A stretch of DNA of 64,000 nt, taken from the NCBI RefSeq assembly GCF_004803755.1, contig NZ_CP032311.1, positions 1,814,501 through 1,878,500 on the forward strand. The letters are read 5' to 3'. This document shows positions 30,092-39,120 of the stretch, one piece after another. This stretch comes from Pseudomonas sp. DG56-2. Lineage in GTDB: Bacteria; Pseudomonadota; Gammaproteobacteria; Pseudomonadales; Pseudomonadaceae. Numbering within the stretch: position 1 is the stretch's first letter; each line of letters begins with the position of its first letter. The position numbers and the translations under genes are program-made. Below the pieces are notes generated by a model. It was not told where the DNA came from and searched no databases. It was given only the letters and a program-made list of their open reading frames with translations.

Positions 30092-30922
30092 ATGCACCCC
30101 GCCGCCGAACACTCCCCGCTGGGCAAGTCCAGCGAATACATCGCCACCTACACACCCTCGCTGTTGTTCCCGATCCCACGGGCAGCCAAATGGGCCGAGC
30201 TGGGCGTCACGGCCCAGACCCTGCCTTGGCAGGGGGTGGATTTCTGGAACTGCTTCGAGTTGTCCTGGTTGCTGCCCTCGGGCAAGCCGGTGGTCGCTAT
30301 TGGCGAATTCGCCATTCCCGCCGATTCACCCAACATCATCGAGTCCAAGTCGTTCAAGCTGTACTTGAACTCGCTGAACCAGACCGTCTTCGAAACGCCG
30401 CAAGCCTTGCAGGCGTGCCTGGCAAAGGACCTTTCGGCGGCCGCTGGCAAGCCGGTGTCCGTGCAGGTTCGAAGCTTGGCCGAAGTCGAAGGGCAGGGCG
30501 TGGTTGCTTTGCCTGGCCGGTGTATCGATGAGTTGGAAGTCAGCATCACCAATTACGAGCAGCCGCAACCGGAATTGCTGCGTTGTGACAACAGCCGCGT
30601 TGTCGAAGAAACCCTGCACAGCCACCTGCTCAAATCCAACTGCCCGGTCACCGGTCAGCCCGATTGGGGCAGCGTTACCGTGCATTACCGCGGCGCGGCG
30701 CTGGACCCTGCAAGCTTGCTGACCTACCTGATCAGCTTCCGTCAACACGCTGACTTCCATGAGCAATGCGTTGAGCGTATCTATCTGGACCTGAAACGCC
30801 TGCTCAACCCCGAATTCCTCACCGTTTATGCCCGGTATGTTCGTCGTGGTGGGCTGGACATCAACCCTTACCGCAGCACCGAAACTGTGACGCTGCCGAA
30901 CGTGCGGTTGGTTCGCCAGTAA
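30092..30922 (+). CDS. queF: QueF (CinQ), NADPH-dependent 7-cyano-7-deazaguanine reductase
   Basis: 276-residue reductase converting preQ0 to preQ1 in queuosine biosynthesis. The long bimodular form has [15 protein letters not shown] (NADPH-binding QueF motif) in the N-terminal half and catalytic Cys184 in [14 protein letters not shown] in the C-terminal half. In P. putida this gene is copper-inducible with cinA (named cinQ). Here it starts 68 bp after cinA with no terminator between, so the same operon is likely. A strong terminator follows. Confidence 0.96.
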   Translation: MHPAAEHSPLGKSSEYIATYTPSLLFPIPRAAKWAELGVTAQTLPWQGVDFWNCFELSWLLPSGKPVVAIGEFAIPADSPNIIESKSFKLYLNSLNQTVFETPQALQACLAKDLSAAAGKPVSVQVRSLAEVEGQGVVALPGRCIDELEVSITNYEQPQPELLRCDNSRVVEETLHSHLLKSNCPVTGQPDWGSVTVHYRGAALDPASLLTYLISFRQHADFHEQCVERIYLDLKRLLNPEFLTVYARYVRRGGLDINPYRSTETVTLPNVRLVRQ

Positions 30923-30923
30923 C

Positions 30924-30957
30924 AAAAAAGCCCCGTTTGATAACGGGGCTTTTTTTT
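30924..30957. terminator. Bidirectional intrinsic terminator after queF
   Basis: Stem GCCCCGTT / AACGGGGC with loop TGAT, flanked by a six-A and an eight-T run, directly after queF and 10 bp before the convergent DUF4404 stop. Confidence 0.93.
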
Positions 30958-30967
30958 CGGAGTGGGG

Positions 30968-31231
30968 TCAGATACCCATACTGTGCAGGCTTACGGCCAG
31001 GCGGCGCAGGATGCCGGTCAGGCTGGGGTGATTGGCTTCAAAGGTTTCCACTGCCAGATTGACGCTGTCGACCAGATCGTTGTCGGGACTGGCGGCTTCC
31101 AGTTCAAGTTTGGCCTCGATCTGGCGCATAAGCTCATGCAGGTGTTCGCGCTCTTCTTCTGAAAGCGGTGGATTTTGCTCCAATTGCTCGCGCAGCTCGT
31201 TGAGTTGCTCTTGCAGTTCGCGGGCAGGCAT
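30968..31231 (-). CDS. DUF4404 family small protein
   Basis: 87-residue, strongly charged, coiled-coil-like protein (ARELQEQLNELREQLEQNPPLSEEEREHLHELM) of the DUF4404 family, function unknown. The frame extends 38 codons upstream, but the ATG at 31231 follows AGGGAGATCACCC and gives the usual family size. It is convergent with queF. Confidence 0.85.
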   Translation of the reverse strand: MPARELQEQLNELREQLEQNPPLSEEEREHLHELMRQIEAKLELEAASPDNDLVDSVNLAVETFEANHPSLTGILRRLAVSLHSMGI

Positions 31232-31355
31232 GGGTGATCTCCCTCTATGAATAGGCACAGTCATGGACCCCGGTAGTGGGTGAAAGGTCCATACCTTGCC
31301 TACTAGAGTAATCCACTGGGCGACGCTTTGCATGACCCTGATCAACAGCTCTGTG

Positions 31356-31913
31356 TCAGGGCTTTTCGCCCTTGATACGGCGCTGGGTGATGTCGTTCAG
31401 GCAATCGTTCAAGGCTTCGAGGTGGCCGATCACCGAATGCACCCCCAGTGCGAACAATTGTAACGTCGCCTTGCCGCGCTCGCGTTCTTGCTCCTGGATG
31501 CTTAGCGCCTGCCATTGCAGGCTGTCTGCCCGGCACCGTGAGTTGCAGCTTGCCACGCCGATTGTCCACAGGCCTGCATTAAGGCCCGATTGCAACAGCC
31601 GTGGGTCGCCACTGACCAGCACGCAGCCGTCGAGGGTATGGGCCTTGAGGGTCATCAGTGCGTGCCAGCAGGCATCGGGTGCAGGCCATGGCGCGGGTGC
31701 CTGGTGCTGGGCCTTGAGCCATGATGGCAAGGGTGAGGACAACTGCAGGGCGTCGGCTTCAGTCAGCTCGTCGATCCAGGCACAGGGGATTTGTTGCTGC
31801 TTCAACCCGTCGAGAGTTTGCAGCGCGCCTGGCGTCAGTTGCACCGTAGTGCTGTCGACGAGGCAGTCGCGCAGACCGAAAAGCAATGCGTTAATTGCGG
31901 GAAAGTCTGACAT
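31356..31913 (-). CDS. Degenerate HAD-superfamily (phosphonatase-like) protein
   Basis: 185-residue protein resembling phosphonoacetaldehyde hydrolase. The late motifs are clear: VSGDPRLLQSGLNAGLWTIGVA (cf. GDTxxDIxAGxNAGMWTVGV), and the tail ALGVHSVIGHLEALNDCLNDI...GEKP matches the PhnX C-terminus. However, motif I, which should read DxDGT, is FGLRDCLVD here: the nucleophile Asp is Gly and the acid/base Asp is Arg. The cap domain is also shortened. It is therefore probably catalytically dead or has changed function. Its position near mlaA and queF is conserved in Pseudomonas. Confidence 0.75.
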   Translation of the reverse strand: MSDFPAINALLFGLRDCLVDSTTVQLTPGALQTLDGLKQQQIPCAWIDELTEADALQLSSPLPSWLKAQHQAPAPWPAPDACWHALMTLKAHTLDGCVLVSGDPRLLQSGLNAGLWTIGVASCNSRCRADSLQWQALSIQEQERERGKATLQLFALGVHSVIGHLEALNDCLNDITQRRIKGEKP

Positions 31914-32106
31914 GGCAACGTCCCTGTAAATAGCCTGCAGGCTACACTCGACGTGTTACACCTTGGCGACCAGGTACACAGTTGTTCACAAAATCGTGAC
32001 CTCAATTGTGCCAAGCTGTTTATCAGTGGAAGACCCTTTATACTTGTTTCCTTTTTTAGCGCAGGGCGTATAACGTCCAGCGCAGTGACTGTCGAGGAGT
32101 AACTCT

Positions 32107-32814
32107 ATGCGTAGGATCGGTACAGGTGTGATCGATCGGATGACCCGGGCCTGTGTCTGCGCCGGCCTGTTGCTGGCGCCATTGGGCGCAGCCCAGGCAG
32201 CTACTGAAGAAGACCCGTGGGAGAGCATCAACCGGCCGATCTTCACCTTCAACGATACCGTCGATACCTACGCCCTCAAGCCGCTGGCAAAAGGGTACCA
32301 GGCCGTCACTCCCCAGTTTCTGGAAGATGGTATCCACAACATGTTCCTCAACCTGGGCGATGTCACCAACCTGGCCAACAACGTGCTGCAGTTCAAGCCT
32401 CACGCTGCTGGCGTCGACACTGCTCGCTTGATCATCAACACCACCTTCGGGTTGGCCGGTTTCTTCGATGTCGGCACCAAAATGGGCCTGCAACGCAACG
32501 ATGAGGACTTTGGCCAGACCCTCGGTTACTGGGGTGTCTCCAGCGGGCCTTACGTGATGCTGCCGCTGCTTGGCCCTAGTACGGTTCGTGATGCGATCGG
32601 CAAGTACCCGGACACCTACACCGAACCGTACCGCTATGTTGATCATGTGCCGACCCGAAACACTGCCATCGCCGTCGATGTTGTCGATACCCGCGCAAGC
32701 TTGCTGTCGGCGGAAAAGCTGATCAGCGGTGACAAATACGTGTTTATTCGTAATGCCTACCTACAAAACCGTGAGTTCAAGGTCAAGGACGGCGAAGTTG
32801 TAGACGATTTCTGA
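32107..32814 (+). CDS. mlaA: MlaA (VacJ), outer-membrane lipid-asymmetry protein
   Basis: 235-residue MlaA-family protein that removes misplaced phospholipids from the outer leaflet and passes them to MlaC. Signature motifs: DPWESINRPIFTFND, LGDVTNLANNVLQ, RLIINTTFGLAGFFD, GLQRNDEDFGQTLGYWGV and GPYVMLPLLGPS. The N-terminal signal peptide ends GAAQA|ATEEDP with no lipobox, unlike the E. coli lipoprotein. Shine-Dalgarno GAGGAG is present. The other mla genes are not in the window. Confidence 0.94.
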   Translation: MRRIGTGVIDRMTRACVCAGLLLAPLGAAQAATEEDPWESINRPIFTFNDTVDTYALKPLAKGYQAVTPQFLEDGIHNMFLNLGDVTNLANNVLQFKPHAAGVDTARLIINTTFGLAGFFDVGTKMGLQRNDEDFGQTLGYWGVSSGPYVMLPLLGPSTVRDAIGKYPDTYTEPYRYVDHVPTRNTAIAVDVVDTRASLLSAEKLISGDKYVFIRNAYLQNREFKVKDGEVVDDF

Positions 32815-33206
32815 TTCTGGGCCCGTTCATCGGCGCAGGGGAGCGAGCTTGCCTCGCGTTGCGATTCAGCTGAAAAATCGCAATTGCGGGCAAGACTGCT
32901 CCTACCATGCAAGCCTTTTTCTCCTACATCGGCTTTCCACCGTCCTTTCCATTGTGTTGCAGCTGCAGGCGTTTTTATAACTCCCGGTAATTTACCCAGC
33001 AAAGAGCAGCTGCGAGCATCGGCGTACCCTTGAAACCCCCGGCGGATGGGAGTACCGTCTGCGCCTTAGAGGGCACCTCTGCTAGTTGCCGGACAGCCTG
33101 TCTTGTCCTACAACTCATATAAGAGTGGCTAGAAGCGAATCCAGTACGTGTGCTCATGCCTTGTCGAGCCACCTACGCCAACCTAATTCTGGCGCCGTTT
33201 GCCCAC
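32815..33206. other. Gene-free stretch between mlaA and rssB with degenerate REP halves
   Basis: The first 100 bp holds a decayed REP pair (ATCGCAATTGCGGGCAAGACTGCTCC and its partner at 32829-32868). The rest has no ORF of note. A possible sigma-70 promoter (TTGTGT near 32953, TATAAC near 32977) would give rssB an untranslated leader of over 200 nt. Within it, 33020-33065 has GTACC/GGTAC arms around a C/G-rich segment. No known riboswitch or sRNA class is recognised. Confidence 0.4.
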
Positions 33207-34391
33207 ATGCAGAATACCAGTGCAACGCTGCTGATAATCGATGACGACGACGTCGTACGTGCGAGTCTCGCCGCCTACCTTGAAGACAGTGGTTTCAGTG
33301 TCCTGCAAGCGTGTAATGGCCAGCAGGGCCTCCAGGTCTTCGAAAAGGAACAGCCTGATCTAGTGATCTGCGATCTGCGCATGCCGCAAATGGGCGGTCT
33401 GGAGCTGATTCGCCAGGTTACCGAGCGCGCACCTGAATTGCCGGTGATCGTCGTTTCTGGCGCCGGAGTGATGAACGACGCGGTGGAGGCGTTGCGCCTG
33501 GGTGCAGCCGACTACCTGATCAAGCCCCTCGAAGACCTCGCAGTACTGGAGCTCTCGGTACGCCGTGCGCTGGATAGAGCTCGCCTGGTGCTGGAAAACC
33601 AGCGTTACCGGGAGAAGCTCGAAACCGCCAACCGTGAACTGGAGGCCAGCCTGCACCTGTTGCAGGAAGACCAGACCGCTGGGCGCCAAGTGCAGATGAA
33701 TATGCTGCCGGAAAGTCCGTGGGTGGCTGACGCGCTGTCGTTCGAGCACCAGATCATTCCATCCTTGTACCTGTCGGGCGACTTTGTCGATTATTTCCGC
33801 GTCGATGAGCGCCGTATTGCGTTCTACCTGGCAGACGTTTCCGGTCACGGGGCTTCCTCGGCGTTCGTCACTGTATTGTTAAAATTCATGACTACCCGGC
33901 TGTTGTTCGAATTCAAGCGCAATTCCAGGTTGCGCGACTTCAAACCGTCGGAAGTACTTGGGCACATCAACCGCGGCCTGATCAACTGCAAGCTGGGCAA
34001 GCACGTGACCATGGTCGGTGGTGTGATCGATGAAGATACCGGGCTGATGACCTACAGCATCGGCGGCCATCTGCCGTTGCCGGTGCTTTACACCCCGGAG
34101 CAGTGCCGCTACCTGGAAGGTCGCGGGTTGCCGGTCGGGTTGTTCGACGAGGCGACTTACCAGGATCATGTTCTGGAATTGCCACCGACATTCAGCTTGA
34201 CCTTGCTCTCTGATGGCATTCTGGATCTTTTGCCTGGAAAGACGCTCAAAGATAAAGAGGCGGCCTTGCCTGAAATAATAAAGGCCGCGGGGGGCAGCCT
34301 GGATGGGCTGCGCCAACGATTCGGATTGGCTACGCTTGGGGAGATGCCGGATGATATCGCCCTATTGGTGTTGAGCAGGAACCTTCAATGA
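33207..34391 (+). CDS. rssB: RssB-type response regulator with PP2C phosphatase domain
   Basis: 394 residues: an N-terminal receiver (about 8-125; LVICDLRMPQMGGLEL carries the phospho-Asp, K in YLIKPLEDL), a coiled linker (YREKLETANRELEASLHLLQEDQ), and a C-terminal SpoIIE/PP2C-type phosphatase domain (LADVSGHGASSAFVTVLL; LSDGILDLLPG). E. coli RssB is the ClpXP adaptor for sigma-S and has a degenerate phosphatase domain; here the Asp residues look intact. ATG at 33207 starts just before the receiver. It overlaps rssC by 4 bp, whose STAS protein is the likely substrate. Confidence 0.92.
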   Translation: MQNTSATLLIIDDDDVVRASLAAYLEDSGFSVLQACNGQQGLQVFEKEQPDLVICDLRMPQMGGLELIRQVTERAPELPVIVVSGAGVMNDAVEALRLGAADYLIKPLEDLAVLELSVRRALDRARLVLENQRYREKLETANRELEASLHLLQEDQTAGRQVQMNMLPESPWVADALSFEHQIIPSLYLSGDFVDYFRVDERRIAFYLADVSGHGASSAFVTVLLKFMTTRLLFEFKRNSRLRDFKPSEVLGHINRGLINCKLGKHVTMVGGVIDEDTGLMTYSIGGHLPLPVLYTPEQCRYLEGRGLPVGLFDEATYQDHVLELPPTFSLTLLSDGILDLLPGKTLKDKEAALPEIIKAAGGSLDGLRQRFGLATLGEMPDDIALLVLSRNLQ

Positions 34392-34870
34392 GTATGGGAA
34401 GAATCCAGTTCGCTGAACAGAGCGGCACGTTCGTTCTGAAGTTCGTCGGCGAAGTGCGCCTTACCTTGTGTTCGGCGCTGGATGCGACTATTGAAAAGAT
34501 CTTTACGGCGCTGGATTTCTCGGCGATTGTCATTGATCTGACTGAAGCAGAAAGTATCGACAGCACCACCTTGGGGCTGCTGGCCAAGCTCTCGATCCTG
34601 TCGCGGCAGAAGGTCGGCCTCTTGCCGACGGTGGTTACCACCAACCCGGATATCTCGCGGTTGCTGCAATCCATGGGCTTCGATCAGGTGTTCAACATCG
34701 TTGATCGGCCAATCCCTTGCCCAGAGTGCCTGACCGACCTCCCTTCCCAAGACCAGAGCGAAGATGTGGTGCGCTCCAAGGTGCTTGAGGCGCATAAAAT
34801 CCTCATGGGCCTGAACGACTCCAATCGTGAAGCCTTCCACGACCTGGTCAACGCACTCGAGCGCACTTGA
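34388..34870 (+). CDS. rssC: RssC, STAS-domain anti-anti-sigma factor
   Basis: 160-residue protein with a STAS domain in residues about 1-105. The phosphorylatable-serine loop is DLTEAESIDSTTLGLLAKLS. A C-terminal tail of about 50 residues (CPECLTDL... then a helix) extends beyond the STAS fold. It overlaps rssB (ATGA), the classic layout of a PP2C phosphatase with its anti-sigma antagonist substrate. No anti-sigma kinase is encoded nearby. Confidence 0.9.
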   Translation: MSMGRIQFAEQSGTFVLKFVGEVRLTLCSALDATIEKIFTALDFSAIVIDLTEAESIDSTTLGLLAKLSILSRQKVGLLPTVVTTNPDISRLLQSMGFDQVFNIVDRPIPCPECLTDLPSQDQSEDVVRSKVLEAHKILMGLNDSNREAFHDLVNALERT

Positions 34871-34878
34871 TCTGGCCT

Positions 34879-34904
34879 GCAGGCGCCGCAGGGCGCCTGC
34901 TTCT
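34879..34904. terminator. Stem-loop between rssC and the PhoD-like gene
   Basis: GCAGGCGCC / GGCGCCTGC perfect 9-bp stem with a 4-nt loop, followed by TTCT, between convergent genes. Confidence 0.6.
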
Positions 34905-34909
34905 ACTGG

Positions 34910-36832
34910 TTAATCCGTTACTCTGGGTGGAAACTCTGTCGCTGCCGAGCCATCGGCATTGAGTTGGAAAATCTGCTGGGGTTGACCCTGTTCGTTGAAA
35001 AACACCTGGCCCAGGCCTGCGCTGTTCCACAGCCGTTCGCCCGCTTTGCTGTGGTTGGGCGTGCGCGGTATCACTTCCATCTGGCGGCGCTTGGTGAACC
35101 AGTTCAGAGGGGAATGCGGGGCGTAGAGCCAGCGATTGAGGCGGTCGAAAATGTCCAGAAGCCGCCGCGGAAACTCGTTCTTGATGCCACTGCTGGTGAT
35201 CTGCCACAAGTGCGGGCTGCGCTGACGGTGGCGAATCAGTACTTCGTAGACGAACGAATAATGCACATCGCCCGATAGAATCACGTAGTGCCCCGGGGTT
35301 CGCGAGTGGCGGAAGATATTCAGAATGACTTGCGCCGAACCACGATGGGCCATCCAGTTTTCCGCATCGACCAATAGCGGATAGCCCAACCAACTGAACA
35401 CCCGCTGCACCGTCTCTATCAGTTTGACGCCGAAGATCGGAGCCGGGGAGACGATGATCGCCGAGGGATGATCGAGCAGCGCTTGCTGCAGTTCGCACAG
35501 GGCTTCCCAATCGAGCAGGCCCGATGGCTTCTTCAAGTTGCTTTCACTGCGCCAGCGCCGCGTGCGGGTATCGAGCACCAACAAGGGTGGATTGCTCGGC
35601 AGCACGAATTGCCAGCCTTGAAAGCGCAGCAGCTCATCGATAAGGGTATCTTGCAGCGGCGAATCCAATTCCAGGTCCGCTTGGGCACTGCTACTCAGCG
35701 TCTGGCATTTGCTCACCAGCTCACGGCAGCTGTCGGGATCATTGCCCCAGCCCTGGCACAAAAGGTAGGCAAGCAGGGCATTGCCGATGATGCGTTTGGA
35801 GAAGGGATGACCATAAGCGGTCTCTTCCCATTGCGCTGACAGGTTCCAATCATCGGTGATGTCATGGTCGTCGAAGATCATCAGGCTGGGCAGGTGCGCC
35901 AGCACACGTGCTACGCCGCCAAGTCCGGCGACGAAGTCTTCTATCAGTTGCTGCTCGGCTCGGTAGCGCACTTGGCGCGGCTCGGTAAGCCCAGGCGGCA
36001 TTTGCACGTCGATCAATGTCCAGGGCACCGGCGACCAGACCAGCAGGTACATGGCCATGACTTCGGCGAAGGTCACCAAGTGGTTATCGGCGTTACTGCT
36101 GGTAAAAATCGGTTTGCGCGTGCCGCCGAAGAAGCGTTCACGCAGAGTTTCGTTGCTTTCCAACGCCGGCAGCAGGTCGGCGCGATGATAGTAGCTTGCC
36201 GGGTGTCTGTAGAGCGCAGCGCTGTTTTCGACCACTGCGCCTTGCAGCTTTTCGTTGAACAGTCCCAGGCGTTCGATCAGAACATGGATGGCCCGCAACA
36301 TGGGGCCGGCGACGTCGTCGGCGTAGACCTGGTCGCCGTTCATCATCAGTAGCGCTGGGCGAGCGTTGGGGTCGACACAGTCCATCAGCAAGCGATCAGC
36401 ACACAGCAGGCCATCTGCAGCGGCGAAGTGGGGTTTGCGGCAAGACCCGTGAAGCAGTTGATCAATGCGCGAGCGCAGTACGAAATTGGGCTGGCTGGCA
36501 CCTTTGTAAAGCAGGTGTGGCGCCCACTGTGCGATGCCTTGGCAGCCGTCGTCTGTGCTCAGGAGCAGGTCATAGTCGATTTGCACATCGTAGGGCAGGG
36601 CGCTGTCGAGATGGATATCGATCAGGTGCACGAACGCGTGCTGGCCGATGGCAATGACTTGGCACTCCAGGGTGGAGGTGATGTTTGCACAGCTCAATGA
36701 CAAACGAGGATTCAGTTCTTGCGAACCGACCAGCCAGAACACCATACGGGTGGGTTCCAGGCGGCGCAGTAAAGGGCCAGCCAATACTGCTGGCAAGGGG
36801 GAGGGATCAGGCATCAACATCTCTAAGGGCAC
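34910..36832 (-). CDS. PhoD-like metallophosphatase
   Basis: 640-residue member of the alkaline phosphatase D / PhoD-like metallophosphatase superfamily. Metal-ligand motifs are seen in order: MMNGDQVYADD, LMIFDDHDITDDWN and LSGDVHYSFVYE, with an N-terminal beta-sandwich (RMVFWLVGSQELNPRLSL). Unlike secreted Tat-dependent PhoD it has no signal peptide, so it should be cytoplasmic. Substrate unknown. The upstream region contains a REP pair. Confidence 0.85.
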   Translation of the reverse strand: MPLEMLMPDPSPLPAVLAGPLLRRLEPTRMVFWLVGSQELNPRLSLSCANITSTLECQVIAIGQHAFVHLIDIHLDSALPYDVQIDYDLLLSTDDGCQGIAQWAPHLLYKGASQPNFVLRSRIDQLLHGSCRKPHFAAADGLLCADRLLMDCVDPNARPALLMMNGDQVYADDVAGPMLRAIHVLIERLGLFNEKLQGAVVENSAALYRHPASYYHRADLLPALESNETLRERFFGGTRKPIFTSSNADNHLVTFAEVMAMYLLVWSPVPWTLIDVQMPPGLTEPRQVRYRAEQQLIEDFVAGLGGVARVLAHLPSLMIFDDHDITDDWNLSAQWEETAYGHPFSKRIIGNALLAYLLCQGWGNDPDSCRELVSKCQTLSSSAQADLELDSPLQDTLIDELLRFQGWQFVLPSNPPLLVLDTRTRRWRSESNLKKPSGLLDWEALCELQQALLDHPSAIIVSPAPIFGVKLIETVQRVFSWLGYPLLVDAENWMAHRGSAQVILNIFRHSRTPGHYVILSGDVHYSFVYEVLIRHRQRSPHLWQITSSGIKNEFPRRLLDIFDRLNRWLYAPHSPLNWFTKRRQMEVIPRTPNHSKAGERLWNSAGLGQVFFNEQGQPQQIFQLNADGSAATEFPPRVTD

Positions 36833-36842
36833 AAATCAAAAG

Positions 36843-36892
36843 CATCGCGGGTCACGCCCGCTCCAGTGCAGGAGCGGGCGTGACCCGCGATG
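36843..36892. repeat. REP element (palindromic pair)
   Basis: CATCGCGGGTCACGCCCGCTCC and its exact reverse complement face each other around AGTGCA, a 50-bp perfect hairpin just upstream of the PhoD-like gene and downstream of tal. Confidence 0.9.
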
Positions 36893-36962
36893 AGGCCGTC
36901 AAGGCCGCAAAAAGGCAAGGATACTCAGCATTCTTCAGCTCAGTATCAAACCCGGCTTTGTA

Positions 36963-37889
36963 TCAAACCTTTGCCGCCATCAACGCCTCAAGCTTCTCTT
37001 GATCGCGTGCGAACTGACGAATACCTTCGGCGAGCTTTTCGGTGGCCATCGCATCTTCGTTGGATGCCCAGCGAAATTGCACTTCGTTGAGTTGCTGGCG
37101 CGGCTCACCGGCGTTGCCTGGCTTGAGAATACGTGGCAGTTCGCCTTGATCGTCGCTCAGCTGCTGCAGCAGCTCTGGGCTTATGGTCAAGCGGTCGCAG
37201 CCGGCCAGTTGTTCGATCTGGCCAATGTTGCGAAAGCTTGCACCCATGACCACGGTGTCATAGCCGTTGCTCTTGTAGTAGTTGTAGATGCGTGTAACCG
37301 ACTGCACGCCTGGATCCTCAGCGCCGACGTAGTCAGTGCCGGTGGATTTTTTGTACCAGTCGTAGATGCGACCCACGAACGGTGAAATCAGGAACACCCC
37401 GGCATCGGCGCAGGCCTGGGCCTGGGCGAAGGAAAACAGCAGGGTGAGGTTGGTCTGGATGCCTTCCTTTTCCAGTACTTCGGCAGCCCGAATACCTTCC
37501 CAGGTGGAGGCCAGCTTGATCAGTACGCGGTCGCGGCCGATCCCGGCTTGCTCGTAGAGTTCGATCAACTGCCGGGCCTTGGCCAGCAATGCCGGTTGAT
37601 CGAAGGACAGGCGCGCATCGACCTCGGTGGAGATACGCCCGGGGATCACCTTGAGAATGCCAGCACCCACGGCCACGGCAAAGGCGTCACAGGCACGGGC
37701 GACATCACCCTTGCTGTGCTCCACCGAATCTTTCAGCAGATCGGCGTAACCGGGCATGGCTGCAGCTTTGAGCAGCAGCGAAGGATTGGTGGTGGCATCG
37801 ACCGGCTTCAGGCGGCTGATGGCATCGATATCACCAGTGTCGGCAACCACAGTGGTGAACTGCTTGAGTTGTTCCAGCTTGGAGGTCAT
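36963..37889 (-). CDS. tal: Transaldolase
   Basis: 308-residue class-I transaldolase of the non-oxidative pentose phosphate pathway (sedoheptulose-7-P + GAP to E4P + F6P). Signature [13 protein letters not shown] near residue 32. The Schiff-base lysine lies in [16 protein letters not shown] (near residue 130). [18 protein letters not shown] is also present. The ATG at 37889 is chosen over an upstream in-frame one because [12 protein letters not shown] is the conserved start. Confidence 0.96.
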   Translation of the reverse strand: MTSKLEQLKQFTTVVADTGDIDAISRLKPVDATTNPSLLLKAAAMPGYADLLKDSVEHSKGDVARACDAFAVAVGAGILKVIPGRISTEVDARLSFDQPALLAKARQLIELYEQAGIGRDRVLIKLASTWEGIRAAEVLEKEGIQTNLTLLFSFAQAQACADAGVFLISPFVGRIYDWYKKSTGTDYVGAEDPGVQSVTRIYNYYKSNGYDTVVMGASFRNIGQIEQLAGCDRLTISPELLQQLSDDQGELPRILKPGNAGEPRQQLNEVQFRWASNEDAMATEKLAEGIRQFARDQEKLEALMAAKV

Positions 37890-38013
37890 GGGCGTGCTCT
37901 GTCCTGTGCAATGGATCGACATTACCCGAGCGCTGCCAGCGGCTCAAGCACTGGCTGGCAGGAGGGGCGAGGGGATAACACTTCGAGTCTGCAACCGCCC
38001 ACAGGTTCCGGAA

Positions 38014-39024
38014 CTAACGCCCTTGCAGCAGCTCGCCTGCCTGGTCCAGCAGCGCCAGAGGGTCGTTGCTCTTGTGGATATCGACCGAGAGCAACTGACG
38101 GAACTTGCGTGCCCCTGGGAAGCCCTGGCCAAGGCCGAGGATATGACGAGTGACATGATGCATGGCGCCGCCTGCAGCGAGATGCGCGGCGATGTACGGG
38201 CGCAACCTGGCCAGTGCCTCACTGCGGCTGATCACGGGTGCCTGACTGGCGAACAACTGCTGGTCGACCTGCGCCAGCACATAAGGATTGTGATAAGCCT
38301 CGCGCCCGAGCATCACGCCGTCGAAGGTCTGCAAATGCTCCTGGCACTCGGCGAGCGTCTTGATGCCGCCGTTGAGGATGATCTCCAGCTCTGGGAAATC
38401 CGTCTTCAGTTGTGCGGCAACGTCATAGCGCAACGGTGGAATCTCGCGGTTCTCCTTCGGTGACAACCCTTCGAGAATCGCGATTCGTGCATGCACGGTA
38501 AAGCTGCGGCATCCGGCATCCCGTACCTGGCCGACGAAATCGCAGAGCTGCGCGTAGCTGTCGCGACCATTGATCCCAATACGGTGTTTGACCGTCACAG
38601 GAATCTGCACTGCATCCTGCATCGCCTTGACGCAATCGCCCACCAACGCCGGATGCGCCATCAGGCAGGCACCGATCATATTGTTCTGCACCCGGTCGCT
38701 TGGGCAGCCGACGTTCAGATTGACCTCATCGTAGCCCGCACCCTCCGCCAGCTTGGCGCAGGCCGCCAGATCGGCCGGCACACTGCCACCCAATTGCAGG
38801 GCCAGGGGATGTTCGGCTTCGTCGTGGCGCAGGAAGCGTTCGGCATCGCCGTGCAACAAGGCACCGGTGGTGACCATCTCGGTGTAGAACAATGCATTGC
38901 TCGAGAGCAGACGCAGGAAGAACCGGCAGTGGCGATCGGTCCAATCCATCATCGGCGCCACGCTGAAGCGGCGGGATGGCTCAGGGCGAGTATTTACGGA
39001 GGTTGCAGCGGTTTCTAAAGGCAT
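38014..39024 (-). CDS. dusA: DusA, tRNA-dihydrouridine(20/20a) synthase
   Basis: 336-residue FMN-dependent tRNA reductase. Motifs: RRFSVAPMMDWTDRHCR, QLGGSVPADLA, YDEVNLNVGCPSDRV with the catalytic cysteine, VKHRIGI and ILNGGIKT. The ATG at 39024 gives the normal length; the frame runs 32 codons further up into island-derived sequence. dusA is a documented integration site for a family of phages and islands, and a truncated integrase of that family begins about 60 bp upstream on the opposite strand. Confidence 0.96.
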   Translation of the reverse strand: MPLETAATSVNTRPEPSRRFSVAPMMDWTDRHCRFFLRLLSSNALFYTEMVTTGALLHGDAERFLRHDEAEHPLALQLGGSVPADLAACAKLAEGAGYDEVNLNVGCPSDRVQNNMIGACLMAHPALVGDCVKAMQDAVQIPVTVKHRIGINGRDSYAQLCDFVGQVRDAGCRSFTVHARIAILEGLSPKENREIPPLRYDVAAQLKTDFPELEIILNGGIKTLAECQEHLQTFDGVMLGREAYHNPYVLAQVDQQLFASQAPVISRSEALARLRPYIAAHLAAGGAMHHVTRHILGLGQGFPGARKFRQLLSVDIHKSNDPLALLDQAGELLQGR

Positions 39025-39066
39025 TTCGTCCAACGTGTTTTGTATCGATGTTCGGGGGGGCGTTTT

Positions 39067-39120
39067 TACCAAGTGCTTGGTGCAATGTACCAATCTAAAA
39101 TCGACGTGTACCAATTTCAC
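39067..39120. promoter_or_regulatory. Cluster of TACCAA repeats, possible integrase arm sites (attL side)
   Basis: TACCAAG (39067), its inverted partner CTTGGTG (39076) forming ACCAAG-TG-CTTGGT, and two direct copies of TGTACCAAT (39086, 39109) lie between dusA and the integrase remnant. Short direct repeats beside an attachment site are typical integrase arm-binding sites; this function is inference. Confidence 0.4.
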
